Source: Pseudomonas sp. HN11 (GTDB lineage: Bacteria; Pseudomonadota; Gammaproteobacteria; Pseudomonadales; Pseudomonadaceae). Taken from it: a DNA stretch of 64,000 nucleotides. The stretch spans positions 817,001-881,000 of the forward strand of contig NZ_CP089985.1 in NCBI RefSeq assembly GCF_021390155.1, in the 5' to 3' direction. The translations under genes and the position numbers were made by a program. Numbering within the stretch: the first letter of the stretch is position 1; every line of letters starts with the position of its first letter. This document shows, in pieces, positions 9,818 to 19,170 of this stretch. The notes below the pieces were generated by a model. The model saw only the letters and a list, made by a program, of their open reading frames with translations, did not search any database and was not told the DNA's origin.

Positions 9818-10578
9818 TTACGACTCATTGGCTCGACCAACGGCCTCTGCCAGGTAGCCTCGATACTGCAGTTTAGGTTCTGAACCATCGATCTTTTGAT
9901 AAACCAGATCCTCTTTATCGAGGCCATCCAGGCCTTGGATTCCGCCAATCAGAGCAGGCCAGTCCTTGCGGCTCACAGCGTTGACCACGTGAGGTTTAAG
10001 GTAGGCATCAAGTAGCTGTTTCCTAGGGTCAAGAATCTCAGCACTTAGCGCAGCAAGATAGTCATCCTTGGTGGTATGACCCCAGTTAATGCTGAAGCCT
10101 GCTCGGTGGCAAAGCTCTGTATAAATGAGAAGAATAGTTCTGCCATTGCCATCGAGGAAGGGGTGCGCCAGGGCGAGGGCGCCCATGACCTCGCCTGGTC
10201 GATCCCGAAAGCGAGCATATTTACCGGCTAGACCTATTGCGTACTCAGCCGCTAGCCGGATGTCTTCCGCGTCAGCGAACTCGGTATAGCCTGGCTCGCC
10301 TTTGCGGCCCTTCGTGATGCGAAGCTCAGGTGTAACGACCATTCGATCTTGGCCGGCCCAAGGGTAGATGCTCATGAAGAGCATTTGATGGACCGTCAGG
10401 ATGGATGTGTAATCGATGGTTTCGGCGTCTGCCAATCTGCCAAGTAGGCAAGAGCTTGCTCGATATTGGATTCGAACGAGGAGTGTTCGAGTCGCTTCAC
10501 GATATTGAGATCAGTGAGCTGATAGATATTTCGCAGATAACCTGCGGTCTCAAAGTCGCCGAAGGGGTCGAATCTCAC
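9818..10578 (-). pseudogene. Fic-family (AMP-transferase-like) gene, frameshifted by an 8-base tandem duplication
   Basis: Two reading frames make one Fic protein. The first starts with GTG at 10578 (MRFDPFGDFETAGYL, about 60 codons). The second carries HQMLFMSIYPWAGQDR and the Fic loop HPFLDGNGRT. They are out of register because TTGGCAGA is present twice in tandem at 10428-10443. Removing one copy joins them as ALAYLADAETIDYTS and yields a normal 250-residue Fic protein. Fic enzymes transfer AMP (or another phosphoryl moiety) to protein hydroxyls. The loop lacks the second arginine of HPFxDGNGRxxR, with Leu there. As it stands full-length toxin cannot be made, although a TTG at 10435 could start a truncated form. 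An assembly error is possible. Confidence 0.85.
10428..10443 (-). repeat. 8-base tandem duplication inside the Fic gene
   Basis: On the minus strand TTGGCAGATTGGCAGA is two perfect copies of TTGGCAGA. An 8-base insertion shifts the frame, and loss of one unit by slippage would restore it. Confidence 0.9.
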
Positions 10579-10850
10579 GCGTGAAGCTTCTTCTTCGCCC
10601 TGCGCTCGCCCGCGCTCTTCTCTGTCAGGTAGCGCACCTGCATGGCGAGTAGATCAGAAGTGCTCATTACGCCTTTGCGCTTCAAATTAACCAGGAGCTG
10701 CTCAACCGAATCAAGAACGACCGTATCCCCTGATAGAGAGGTGATACACGCGGCCATGCGGCTGACACTATCTCGCTCAGAGGTCACTTTGTGAGTTCTG
10801 GCTAGCTGGCGGACTTCACTGGCGACGCTTTTAGTGGCTGGTTTGGTCAT
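10575..10850 (-). CDS. Small protein upstream of Fic, candidate antitoxin
   Basis: The 91-residue protein (MTKPATKSVASEVRQLARTH at the N-terminus, lysine- and arginine-rich KSAGERRAKKKLHA at the C-terminus) overlaps the Fic start as GTGA, the arrangement of a toxin-antitoxin pair. I do not recognise the family. The class I Fic antitoxin motif [S/T]xxxE[G/N] is not evident, so inhibition by that mechanism is unsupported. A ribosome site GGAGGG precedes the ATG. The segment is visibly richer in A+T than its neighbours, consistent with acquisition by transfer. Helical, charged content is compatible with a regulator or a binding partner. Confidence 0.7.
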   Translation of the reverse strand: MTKPATKSVASEVRQLARTHKVTSERDSVSRMAACITSLSGDTVVLDSVEQLLVNLKRKGVMSTSDLLAMQVRYLTEKSAGERRAKKKLHA

Positions 10851-10867
10851 TGGCGGCCCTCCTACGG

Positions 10868-10908
10868 TGTACAGTCTTATTGTACCGTACTACAAAAAAA
10901 ATTGTACG
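10868..10908 (-). promoter_or_regulatory. Promoter/operator-like region of the Fic pair
   Basis: Three TGTAC elements (10868, 10881 and 10903) and an eight-base A-run lie just upstream of the small gene. On the minus strand TACAAT, 5 of 6 to the -10 consensus, is present near 10884; no good -35 is seen. The repeated elements may be an autoregulatory operator. The spacing differs from that of the light-block TGTACA pairs. Confidence 0.35.
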
Positions 10909-11009
10909 TTGATAGGCGTACATGCCGACGGGACGATCAAGTCGTGTTTTCCATCGGCATGAGTGGACGATACACGCAGGTATACGCCAGCTTCTGCATT
11001 TTTACCGTG

Positions 11010-13106
11010 TTACAGATTTAGGGTCAGGCTGACCGTGAGATTGCGCGGCTCACCCGGATTGATCCAATAGTTACTGTAGGACCGCTCGTAGTACTTCTCA
11101 TCAAACAGGTTGTTGAGGTTCAGGCCCACGGTGACGTTTTCCGTTGCCTTGTAATGGGCCAGCAGATCAACGGTGTGGTAGGCCGGCAGCTCGAATTGCG
11201 TGCCGGCTTCACCGGAACGATCGCCCACATAGGTGAACGCCGCGCCAAGGTCTGAGCCGCGCAACGCACCCTCCCGAAACTCATACACCCCCAACAAACT
11301 GCCGCTGCGCTTGGCCACGCCAAGGATGCGGCTGCCCGCGGGAATGGCTTTATCGCCTTTGGTCACTTCGGCGTCGATGTAGGCAAATGCGCCAATCACC
11401 CGTACGGCATCGGTCACTTGCCCGGTCAGTTGCAGGTCGAAACCCTGGCTGCGTGCTTTGCCCACGGCGCGGTTGAGGTTGGTGGCCGGATCCAGCGTCA
11501 GCACGTTTTCCTTTTCTATATGGAAGGCGGCGAGGGTGGCGCTGAGGCGGTCGTCGAACAGCTCGCTCTTGATCCCCACTTCATAGCCCACGCCTTCTTC
11601 GGGCTTGAAGGATTTGTTGTTGGCGTCCAGACCGCTGTTGGGTTTGAACGAGGTGGAGGCGTTGGCGAATACGCCGACTTCGGGCGTTAGCTGGTAGAGC
11701 AGGCCGGCGCGTTGGGTAAAGGCGTCATGGGTCTGCTTGCTCTTGGCCTGGCTGCGGGTGAAGTCGTCGATGTTCTGCTCGAAATGCTCGAAGCGTGCAC
11801 CGACCATGCCGCGCAGGCGGTCGGTGAAGATGATCTGGTCTTGCAGGTTCAGCGCGTGACTCTTGGTCTGTTCGAAGAAATCGGTGCCGGAGCGCGTGCC
11901 GTTGGGTTTGGGCTGGCCGTAGACCGGGTTGTAGATATCGATGGCGTAGGGGCTGCCGTCGATAGCAGTCACGCGTTCCTTCTTTCGGTAATCTTCGTAT
12001 TCGGTGCCGATCAGCAATTCGTGCTGCCAGCTGCCGATGTCGAACAGGCCGCGCAGTTCTAGCTGGGTGATGCTGTCGTGCCAACCCATTGAGCGTTCGC
12101 GGTAGCGGCGGTTGATCGTCTGGCCGTCGGCGTTCAATGCGCGGTTTTCCGAGGCGTCGCCCCACAAGCTGCCTTGTTTGTAGTGGCTGGCCAGGCGCAG
12201 TTTCCAGGCGTCGTTGAGGTGGTGTTCGAGGGTGGCCTGGATACGGTTGTTGTGGTTGTCGATATCGCCGTCGTTGGGTTCGCCGAGGAAGGTGGAGCGC
12301 GATACGCCGGGGGCGTCGACGATGCCTCGGTCGAAGGTGGAGCTGTGGCGGACGAATTCGCTTTCCAACAGCAGGCTGGTGTCTGGGTCCAGCTGCCAAC
12401 TGAACGAGGGCGCGACAAATACTCGCTTGCTCTGCACGTGATCGCGGAAGCTGTGGTTGTCTTCCACCGCCAGGTTGACCCGAGTCAGCACCTTGCCTTC
12501 ACTGTCCAGCGGGGTGTTGACGTCCACGGCGGTGCGATAGCGGTCCCAACTGCCGGCGCTGGTTTGCAGGGTGGTGAAGGCTTCGGGTTGGGGCTTCTTG
12601 GTGACGATGTTCACCGTGCCGCCGGGATCGCCACGGCCGTACAGGCTGGCGGCGGGCCCCTTGAGTACTTCAATGCGTTCGATATTGGCCGTGTCCGGTG
12701 TGCTCGGGTAGCCACGGTTGGCGCTGAAACCGTCCTGATAGAACTCCGACGTGGTGAAGCCGCGCACACTGTATTCGTAAAGTGTCAGGCCGCCAAAGTT
12801 GTTTTGCTTGGACACGCCGCCGGCAAATTCCAGGGCGCGCTCCACGTTGGTGCTGCCCAGGTCCTTGAGCACCGTGGCAGGAATTACGCTGATGGATTGT
12901 GGGATGTCACGAATCGCAGTGTCGGTTTTTGTCGCGCTGGCCGAACGGGTGGCGCGGTAGCCTTCGACTGGCCCGGTAGCGGATTCATAGGCGTCGGTGG
13001 TGACACTGATGGTGTCGAGTTCCAGGGTGTTTTCTTCGGCGTAGGCGGGGTCGAGCAGCAAACCCAAGGCCAGGCCAGCCAAGGGGGCAATTTTTCGAGA
13101 CGGCAT
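11010..13106 (-). CDS. TonB-dependent siderophore receptor
   Basis: This outer-membrane receptor has about 698 residues. A signal peptide (IAPLAGLALGLLLDPAYA) is followed by a TonB-box-like LELDTISVT, a plug domain (IRDIPQSISVIPATVLKDLG, NIERIEVLKGPAASLYGRGD, PGGTVNIVTKKP) and a 22-strand-type barrel. The pattern is that of FhuA/FoxA-type ferric hydroxamate receptors; no N-terminal signalling extension is present, so no partner sigma regulator is expected. ATG at 13106 was chosen because the upstream alternative is TTG. The barrel ends in SLTLNL, with Leu rather than the usual aromatic last residue. Upstream is a Fur-box-like site. The ligand cannot be named. Confidence 0.92.
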   Translation of the reverse strand: MPSRKIAPLAGLALGLLLDPAYAEENTLELDTISVTTDAYESATGPVEGYRATRSASATKTDTAIRDIPQSISVIPATVLKDLGSTNVERALEFAGGVSKQNNFGGLTLYEYSVRGFTTSEFYQDGFSANRGYPSTPDTANIERIEVLKGPAASLYGRGDPGGTVNIVTKKPQPEAFTTLQTSAGSWDRYRTAVDVNTPLDSEGKVLTRVNLAVEDNHSFRDHVQSKRVFVAPSFSWQLDPDTSLLLESEFVRHSSTFDRGIVDAPGVSRSTFLGEPNDGDIDNHNNRIQATLEHHLNDAWKLRLASHYKQGSLWGDASENRALNADGQTINRRYRERSMGWHDSITQLELRGLFDIGSWQHELLIGTEYEDYRKKERVTAIDGSPYAIDIYNPVYGQPKPNGTRSGTDFFEQTKSHALNLQDQIIFTDRLRGMVGARFEHFEQNIDDFTRSQAKSKQTHDAFTQRAGLLYQLTPEVGVFANASTSFKPNSGLDANNKSFKPEEGVGYEVGIKSELFDDRLSATLAAFHIEKENVLTLDPATNLNRAVGKARSQGFDLQLTGQVTDAVRVIGAFAYIDAEVTKGDKAIPAGSRILGVAKRSGSLLGVYEFREGALRGSDLGAAFTYVGDRSGEAGTQFELPAYHTVDLLAHYKATENVTVGLNLNNLFDEKYYERSYSNYWINPGEPRNLTVSLTLNL

Positions 13107-13147
13107 GATAGAGCGTTCCAATAGCGATATTGAAACAATATAACATG

Positions 13148-13166
13148 ACTGATGAGAATGAATTGC
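13148..13166. promoter_or_regulatory. Fur-box-like sequence upstream of the siderophore receptor
   Basis: ACTGATGAGAATGAATTGC matches 11 of 19 positions of the GATAATGATAATCATTATC consensus, including the TGATGAGAATGA core. It lies about 45 bases before the receptor start, as expected for iron-repressed expression. Confidence 0.45.
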
Positions 13167-13218
13167 TTTGAAATATCAGCTTACAGGTGCCCGCGAACGG
13201 GCACCTGCATGACGCGAC

Positions 13219-14373
13219 TTATTCCTCTTCTTTGATCGGCGCTGGCGGTGGACGCAGTCCGATTTCCGCCAGCAGCTTGATCTCCTTGCCGTTGCGCATC
13301 ACCTGGATCGCCACCTTGTCGGTCGGCTTGATACGCGCCACCTGGTTCATCGACTTGCGGCCATCACCCGCCGGTTCGCCATTGATGCTAAGGATCACAT
13401 CGCCCAATTGGAGGCCGGCTTTCTGCGCCGGGCCATCGCGGAATATTCCGGCGACCACGATGCCTGGGCGTCCGGTCAAGCCAAACGATTCGGCCAACTC
13501 TTTGGTCAACGGCTGTACTTCAATCCCCAGCCAACCACGAATCACCTGGCCGTGCTCGATGATCGATTTCATCACCTCCATCGCCAGCTTCACCGGGATC
13601 GCAAAACCGATGCCTTGTGAGCCGCCGGACTTGGAGAAAATCGCCGTGTTGATACCGGTCAGGTTGCCGTTTGCATCCACCAGCGCACCGCCTGAGTTAC
13701 CCGGGTTGATCGCCGCGTCGGTCTGGATGAAGTCTTCGTAGCTGTTGAGGCCTAATTGATTACGCCCGGTGGCGCTGATGATGCCCATGGTCACCGTCTG
13801 ACCCACGCCGAACGGGTTGCCGATAGCGAGTGCTACGTCACCTACGCGCAAACCATCGGAACGGCCGAGGGTAATGGAAGGCAGGCTCTTCAAATCGATC
13901 TTGAGTACCGCGAGGTCGGTTTCCGGGTCGCTGCCCACCACACGGGCCAGGGTTTCACGGCCGTCACGCAGGGCCACCACGATCTGGTCGGCACCGGTGG
14001 TCACGTGGTTGTTGGTGAGAATGTAACCTTCGGGGCTCATGATCACGCCCGAACCCAGGCTGGACTCCATGCGCCGCTGCTTGGGCCCGTTGTCGCCGAA
14101 ATAGCGGCGAAACTGCGGGTCTTCAAACAACGGGTGCGCCGGTTTGTTGATGACCTTGGTGGTATACAGGTTGACCACCGCAGGGGCGGCGATGGTGACT
14201 GCGTCGGCATAAGTTACCGGGCCTTGCACCACCGCGCTCGTCTGCGGCGCCTGTTGCAGGTTCACATCCAGGCTGGGTAGGCCCACCAGCTCGGGATAAC
14301 GCTGAATAATCAGCATCGCGATCAGCACGCCAGCCAGCAATGGCCATCCAAAAAAACGCAGCGCCTTGAGCAT
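13219..14373 (-). CDS. algW: Periplasmic serine protease AlgW (DegS-like)
   Basis: This 384-residue HtrA-family protease cleaves the anti-sigma factor MucA and so releases the envelope stress sigma factor AlgU. An N-terminal membrane anchor (FFGWPLLAGVLIAMLIIQR) is followed by a trypsin-like domain with the triad His123 (TNNHVTTG), Asp153 (ETDLAVLKI) and Ser227 (INPGNSGGAL). A single PDZ domain follows (IRGWLGIEVQPLT to the end), which senses outer-membrane protein C-termini. The start is ATG 14373; the codon before it is TTG. The gene is divergent from nif3, as in P. aeruginosa. Confidence 0.95.
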   Translation of the reverse strand: MLKALRFFGWPLLAGVLIAMLIIQRYPELVGLPSLDVNLQQAPQTSAVVQGPVTYADAVTIAAPAVVNLYTTKVINKPAHPLFEDPQFRRYFGDNGPKQRRMESSLGSGVIMSPEGYILTNNHVTTGADQIVVALRDGRETLARVVGSDPETDLAVLKIDLKSLPSITLGRSDGLRVGDVALAIGNPFGVGQTVTMGIISATGRNQLGLNSYEDFIQTDAAINPGNSGGALVDANGNLTGINTAIFSKSGGSQGIGFAIPVKLAMEVMKSIIEHGQVIRGWLGIEVQPLTKELAESFGLTGRPGIVVAGIFRDGPAQKAGLQLGDVILSINGEPAGDGRKSMNQVARIKPTDKVAIQVMRNGKEIKLLAEIGLRPPPAPIKEEE

Positions 14374-14474
14374 CAAGTAAGTCCTGACAGGTTGCAGGGG
14401 GCGAGAGAGCGCCCATAATGTCGCGCATTATACGAGGCTGTGACGCCTGCGAACGGGATATTTAGGAGTCTTTT

Positions 14475-15233
14475 ATGGCCGTCCCCCTTACCACCCTCGT
14501 CGAGGAAGCGGACCGCTACCTCGGCAGCGCAAAAATTGCCGATTATTGCCCCAATGGCCTGCAGGTCGAGGGGCGCCCGCAGGTGATGCGCATCGTCAGC
14601 GGCGTGACCGCCAGCCAGGCTCTGCTGGACGCGGCCGTCGAAGCCCAGGCCGATCTGATCCTGGTGCACCACGGCTATTTCTGGAAGGGCGAAAACCCTT
14701 GCATTACCGGCATGAAACAGCGCCGTCTCAAGACCTTGCTCAAGCACGACATCAGCCTGCTCGCCTACCATCTACCGCTGGATCTGCACCCCGACGTCGG
14801 CAATAACGCGCAGCTCGCCCGTCAGCTGGATATTACGGTCGAAGGCCCGCTGGACCCGAGCAACCCCAAGATCGTCGGCTTGGTCGGCTCCCTTGCCGAG
14901 CCCCTGTCACCCCGTGATTTTGCCCGCCGTGTGCAGGAAGTCATGGGCCGCGAACCGCTGCTGATCGAAGGCAGCGAGATGATTCGCCGCGTCGGCTGGT
15001 GCACTGGCGGTGGCCAGGGCTACATCGACCAGGCGATTGCCGCCGGCGTCGACCTGTACCTGAGCGGCGAAGCCTCCGAGCAAACCTTCCACAGCGCCCG
15101 CGAAAACGACATCAGCTTCATCGCCGCCGGCCACCACGCCACCGAGCGTTATGGCGTACAGGCCTTGGGCGATTACTTGGCGCGACGTTTCGCCCTGGAG
15201 CATCTGTTCATCGATTGCCCCAACCCTATTTGA
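14475..15233 (+). CDS. Nif3-like dinuclear metal centre protein
   Basis: This 252-residue YbgI/Nif3 family protein has the two-metal ligands visible as His65-His66 in LVHHGYFWKG, LDLHPDVGNN, and AAGHHATERYG near the C-terminus. Family members form hexameric rings and are annotated as GTP cyclohydrolase I type 2, although the activity is not generally proven. A TAGGAG ribosome site precedes the ATG. It is divergent from algW and upstream of cysD, an order conserved in Pseudomonas. Confidence 0.93.
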   Translation: MAVPLTTLVEEADRYLGSAKIADYCPNGLQVEGRPQVMRIVSGVTASQALLDAAVEAQADLILVHHGYFWKGENPCITGMKQRRLKTLLKHDISLLAYHLPLDLHPDVGNNAQLARQLDITVEGPLDPSNPKIVGLVGSLAEPLSPRDFARRVQEVMGREPLLIEGSEMIRRVGWCTGGGQGYIDQAIAAGVDLYLSGEASEQTFHSARENDISFIAAGHHATERYGVQALGDYLARRFALEHLFIDCPNPI

Positions 15234-15369
15234 GGGCCAAACCTGGGGGTATATTCATATACCGTTTCGATCTAGATGGCTTCCTGAATAGAAGCAGATG
15301 CTGTGCTAGCATGCCCCGCTCGAACACGGCCCGCTGGCCGTCCATAAGATCGTTTTTCCGTGAGTAACC

Positions 15370-16287
15370 ATGGTCGACAAACTGACGCATCTGAAACAGC
15401 TGGAGGCGGAAAGCATCCACATCATCCGCGAGGTCGTCGCCGAGTTCGACAACCCGGTGATGCTCTACTCGATCGGTAAAGACTCCGCCGTGATGCTGCA
15501 TCTGGCACGCAAGGCCTTCTTCCCGGGCAAACTGCCGTTCCCGGTGATGCACGTCGACACCCGCTGGAAATTCCAGGAGATGTACAAGTTCCGCGACAAG
15601 ATGGTCGAAGAGCTTGGTCTGGACCTGATCACCCACGTCAACCCGGACGGTGTGGCGCAGGGCATCAACCCGTTCACCCACGGCAGCGCCAAGCACACCG
15701 ACATCATGAAGACCGAAGGCCTCAAACAGGCCCTGGACAAGCATGGTTTCGACGCGGCCTTTGGCGGCGCCCGTCGCGATGAAGAGAAATCCCGCGCCAA
15801 AGAGCGCGTGTACTCATTCCGCGACAGCAAGCACCGCTGGGACCCGAAAAACCAGCGTCCCGAGCTGTGGAACGTCTACAACGGCAACGTCAACAAGGGT
15901 GAGTCCATCCGCGTGTTCCCGCTGTCCAACTGGACCGAGCTGGACATCTGGCAGTACATCTACCTCGAAGGCATCCCGATCGTGCCGCTGTACTTCGCCG
16001 CCGAACGCAAAGTGATCGAGAAGAACGGCACGTTGATCATGATCGACGACGACCGCATCCTCGAGCACTTGTCCGACGAAGACAAAGCCCGAATCGTCAA
16101 AAAGAAAGTACGTTTCCGTACCCTTGGCTGCTACCCGTTGACGGGCGCGGTGGAGTCCGAAGCCGAGACGCTGACGGACATCATTCAGGAAATGCTCCTG
16201 ACGCGAACTTCCGAGCGCCAGGGCCGTGTCATCGACCACGATGGTGCAGGCTCGATGGAAGATAAAAAACGTCAAGGCTATTTCTAA
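15370..16287 (+). CDS. cysD: Sulfate adenylyltransferase subunit 2
   Basis: CysD is the catalytic subunit that joins sulfate to ATP, forming adenosine 5'-phosphosulfate. The 305-residue protein belongs to the PAPS-reductase-like PP-loop superfamily, with the loop in [15 protein letters not shown] near residue 35 and [16 protein letters not shown] further on. It ends DKKRQGYF, which is typical of the family. The gene is 9 bases upstream of cysNC and co-transcribed. Induction under sulfur limitation via CysB is expected from the family, but I could not define a CysB site in the 136-base leader. Confidence 0.97.
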   Translation: MVDKLTHLKQLEAESIHIIREVVAEFDNPVMLYSIGKDSAVMLHLARKAFFPGKLPFPVMHVDTRWKFQEMYKFRDKMVEELGLDLITHVNPDGVAQGINPFTHGSAKHTDIMKTEGLKQALDKHGFDAAFGGARRDEEKSRAKERVYSFRDSKHRWDPKNQRPELWNVYNGNVNKGESIRVFPLSNWTELDIWQYIYLEGIPIVPLYFAAERKVIEKNGTLIMIDDDRILEHLSDEDKARIVKKKVRFRTLGCYPLTGAVESEAETLTDIIQEMLLTRTSERQGRVIDHDGAGSMEDKKRQGYF

Positions 16288-16296
16288 GGGGCTGTC

Positions 16297-18195
16297 ATGT
16301 CGCATCAATCTGATTTGATCAGCGAGGACATCCTCGCCTACCTGGGCCAGCACGAGCGCAAGGAAATGTTGCGCTTCCTGACCTGCGGCAACGTCGACGA
16401 CGGCAAGAGCACCCTGATCGGGCGCCTGCTGCACGACTCCAAGATGATCTATGAAGATCACCTGGAAGCCATCACCCGCGATTCGAAGAAGTCCGGTACT
16501 ACCGGCGACGATATCGACCTGGCCTTGCTGGTCGACGGCCTGCAGGCCGAGCGTGAGCAGGGCATTACCATCGATGTGGCCTACCGCTACTTCTCCACCG
16601 CCAAACGCAAATTCATCATCGCCGATACCCCCGGCCATGAGCAGTACACCCGCAACATGGCCACCGGTGCGTCCACCTGTGACCTGGCGATTATCCTGAT
16701 CGACGCACGCTATGGCGTGCAGACCCAGACCCGTCGCCACAGCTTCATCGCCTCGTTGCTGGGCATCAAGCACATCGTGGTGGCCGTCAACAAGATGGAC
16801 ATCAATGGCTTCGACCAGAGCGTATTCGAGCAGATCAAGGCCGATTACCTGAAGTTCGCCGATGGTATCGCCTTCAAGCCAAGCACCTTGGCCTTTGTGC
16901 CGATGTCGGCGCTCAAGGGCGACAACGTGGTGAACAAGAGCGAGCGTTCGGCCTGGTACACCGGGCAGTCGCTGATGGAAATCCTGGAAACGGTCGAGAT
17001 CGCCAACGACCGCAACTACACCGACCTGCGTTTCCCGGTGCAGTATGTCAACCGTCCGAACCTGAACTTCCGTGGTTTCGCCGGCACCCTGGCCAGCGGC
17101 ATCGTGCACAAGGGCGACGAAGTCGTGGTGTTGCCGTCGGGCAAGAGCAGCCGCGTCAAATCCATCGTCACCTTTGAAGGTGAACTGGAGCACGCCGGCC
17201 CAGGCCAGGCCGTGACCCTGACCATGGAAGACGAGATCGACATCTCCCGTGGTGACCTGCTGGTACACGCCGACAACGTGCCGCAAGTGACCGACGCGTT
17301 CGACGCCATGCTGGTGTGGATGGCCGAAGAACCGATGCTGCCGGGCAAGAAATACGACATCAAGCGTGCCACCAGCTACGTGCCGGGTTCCATCACCAGC
17401 ATCGTGCACCGCGTGGACGTGAACACCCTGGACGAAGGTCCGGCGAGTTCGCTGCAACTGAACGAGATTGGTCGGGTCAAGGTCAGCCTCGACGCCGCCA
17501 TCGCCCTGGACGGTTACGACAGTAACCGCACCATCGGTGCATTTATCGTTATCGATCGTTTGACCAACGGTACTGTGGCTGCGGGCATGATCATCGCGCC
17601 GCCGCTCACCCACGGCAGCTCGGCACAGCACGGCAAGCTGGCTCATGTTGCTACCGAAGAGCGCGCGCTGCGCTTCGGCCAGCAACCGGCCACCGTGTTG
17701 TTCAGCGGCTTGTCTGGCGCTGGCAAGAGCACCTTGGCCTATGCAGTCGAGCGCAAGCTGTTCGACATGGGCCGTGCGGTGTTCGTGCTGGATGGCCAGA
17801 ACCTGCGTCACGACCTGAACAAGGGCCTGCCGCAGGACCGTGCCGGCCGCACCGAGAACTGGCGTCGTGCCGCGCATGTGGCGCGTCAATTCAACGAAGC
17901 GGGCCTGCTGACCCTGGCTGCATTTGTTGCGCCGGATGCCGAAGGCCGCGAACAGGCCAAGGCGCTGATCGGTGCCGACCGTCTGCTGACGGTGTACGTG
18001 CAGGCGTCGCCGCTGGTGTGCGCCGAGCGTGATCCGCAAGGCTTGTACGCTGCCGGTGGGGATAACATCCCGGGCGAGTCCTTCCCGTATGACGTGCCGT
18101 TGAATGCCGACCTGGTCATCGACACCCAGGCTCTGTCGTTGGAAGAAAGCGTCAAGCAAGTGCTGGAGCTGTTGCGTCAGCGCGGCGCGATCTAA
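16297..18195 (+). CDS. cysNC: Bifunctional sulfate adenylyltransferase GTPase subunit / APS kinase
   Basis: The 632-residue fusion carries an EF-Tu-like GTPase (G1 GNVDDGKST at residue 31, G3 DTPGHEQY, G4 NKMD) that drives CysD. An APS kinase follows (P-loop GLSGAGKST at residue 471, then [13 protein letters not shown] and [15 protein letters not shown]) and makes PAPS. The fusion is normal in Pseudomonas, where no separate cysC is needed. A terminator hairpin lies about 40 bases after the stop. Confidence 0.97.
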   Translation: MSHQSDLISEDILAYLGQHERKEMLRFLTCGNVDDGKSTLIGRLLHDSKMIYEDHLEAITRDSKKSGTTGDDIDLALLVDGLQAEREQGITIDVAYRYFSTAKRKFIIADTPGHEQYTRNMATGASTCDLAIILIDARYGVQTQTRRHSFIASLLGIKHIVVAVNKMDINGFDQSVFEQIKADYLKFADGIAFKPSTLAFVPMSALKGDNVVNKSERSAWYTGQSLMEILETVEIANDRNYTDLRFPVQYVNRPNLNFRGFAGTLASGIVHKGDEVVVLPSGKSSRVKSIVTFEGELEHAGPGQAVTLTMEDEIDISRGDLLVHADNVPQVTDAFDAMLVWMAEEPMLPGKKYDIKRATSYVPGSITSIVHRVDVNTLDEGPASSLQLNEIGRVKVSLDAAIALDGYDSNRTIGAFIVIDRLTNGTVAAGMIIAPPLTHGSSAQHGKLAHVATEERALRFGQQPATVLFSGLSGAGKSTLAYAVERKLFDMGRAVFVLDGQNLRHDLNKGLPQDRAGRTENWRRAAHVARQFNEAGLLTLAAFVAPDAEGREQAKALIGADRLLTVYVQASPLVCAERDPQGLYAAGGDNIPGESFPYDVPLNADLVIDTQALSLEESVKQVLELLRQRGAI

Positions 18196-18210
18196 GGGGA
18201 TGCAGCAATA

Positions 18211-18233
18211 AGCTTTTAGCTGCAAGCTGCAAG
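18211..18233. repeat. AGCTGCAAG short repeat
   Basis: Following cysNC, AGCTGCAAGCTGCAAG repeats the same heptamer unit (AAGCTGC) that occurs in three copies after the nadC stop near 51316-51340. Such units are dispersed intergenic repeats in fluorescent pseudomonads. Confidence 0.5.
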
Positions 18234-18270
18234 AAAAAGCCCGCCATCGAGTGATGATGGCGGGCTTTTT
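18234..18270. terminator. Bidirectional intrinsic terminator between cysNC and the acyltransferase gene
   Basis: The arms AAAAAGCCCGCCATC and GATGGCGGGCTTTTT pair around GAGTGAT. The flanking A- and T-runs make it work for both convergent genes. Confidence 0.9.
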
Positions 18271-18276
18271 CATGCC

Positions 18277-19170
18277 TTATCCTGGGTGCTGGGTATGCAG
18301 CTTTTCCAGTAATACATCCTTGTCTTCCCACAACCGGTTGATCCAACCCTGGAACGCTGTCCGGTACTCCCCATCCTGCTCATAATTCTTGCCAATGAAC
18401 TCAGTCGGGATCTGCACTTCTTCGAACTGCACGACCACATCCTGCACATTCCCGCACAGCAGGTCCCAGTATCCAGGGCGGCCGGCAGGGTAGTAAATGG
18501 TCACATTGACCAGCGACTTCAACTGCTCACCCATGGCATCCAGCACAAACGCGATACCGCCAGCCTTGGGCTTGAGCAGGTAGCGAAAAGGCGACTTCTG
18601 CTGTGCATGTTTGCCTGGGGTAAATCGCGTGCCTTCGGCAAAGTTGAAAATCCCCACTGGGTTGTCGCGAAATTTCGCACAGGTCTTGCGGGTGGTTTCC
18701 AGGTCCTTGCCTTTCTTCTCCGGGTGTTTTTCCAGGTAGGCCTTGGTGTAGCGCTTCATGAACGGGAAGCCCAGTGCCCACCACGCCAGACCAATCACCG
18801 GCACCCAGATCAGCTCCTGTTTGAGGAAGAACTTCAGTGGACGGATCCGACGGTTCAACACGTATTGCAGCACCATGATGTCAACCCAGCTCTGGTGGTT
18901 GCTGGTCACCAGGTATGAGTGCTGATAGTCCAGCCCTTCAAGGCCGGTGATGTGCCAGCGCGTACGTCGCACCAGGTTCATCCAGCCCTTGTTGTTGGTG
19001 ACCCAGGCCTCATGAGTGTGGTTCATCAGCCATTCGCTGAAGCGCTTGGCAAAGGGCAATGCCTTGAACAGTGCGACGATAAACAGGAACGAACACAACA
19101 GGATCGTGTTCAGCGCCAACAGCAGTGATGCAATCACCCCGCGCACGGCGGCAGGTAGAAAATCCAGCAT
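18277..19170 (-). CDS. PlsC-type lysophospholipid acyltransferase
   Basis: The 297-residue membrane-bound acyltransferase shows the HX4D catalytic motif in NHQSWVD near residue 88 and the EGTRF substrate motif near residue 177. Two N-terminal hydrophobic stretches (AVRGVIASLLLALNTILLCS and the following FLFIVALFKALPF) anchor it in the inner membrane. The overall pattern resembles YihG/YbbO-like acyltransferases that place acyl chains on lysophospholipids or on lipid A precursors. It begins directly after the pta stop and is likely co-transcribed with pta. The acyl donor and acceptor are not readable. Confidence 0.9.
   Translation of the reverse strand: MLDFLPAAVRGVIASLLLALNTILLCSFLFIVALFKALPFAKRFSEWLMNHTHEAWVTNNKGWMNLVRRTRWHITGLEGLDYQHSYLVTSNHQSWVDIMVLQYVLNRRIRPLKFFLKQELIWVPVIGLAWWALGFPFMKRYTKAYLEKHPEKKGKDLETTRKTCAKFRDNPVGIFNFAEGTRFTPGKHAQQKSPFRYLLKPKAGGIAFVLDAMGEQLKSLVNVTIYYPAGRPGYWDLLCGNVQDVVVQFEEVQIPTEFIGKNYEQDGEYRTAFQGWINRLWEDKDVLLEKLHTQHPG

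Noticed and set aside
10396..10578. A separate 60-residue gene in front of the Fic gene
   Set aside because: Its frame joins the Fic frame perfectly when one TTGGCAGA unit is removed, so it is the 5' part of the same gene.
15814..18273. An 819-codon open frame on the minus strand opposite cysNC
   Set aside because: It is a shadow of the GC-rich cysD/cysNC coding frames; the protein is low-complexity in H, Q, V and G and matches no family.
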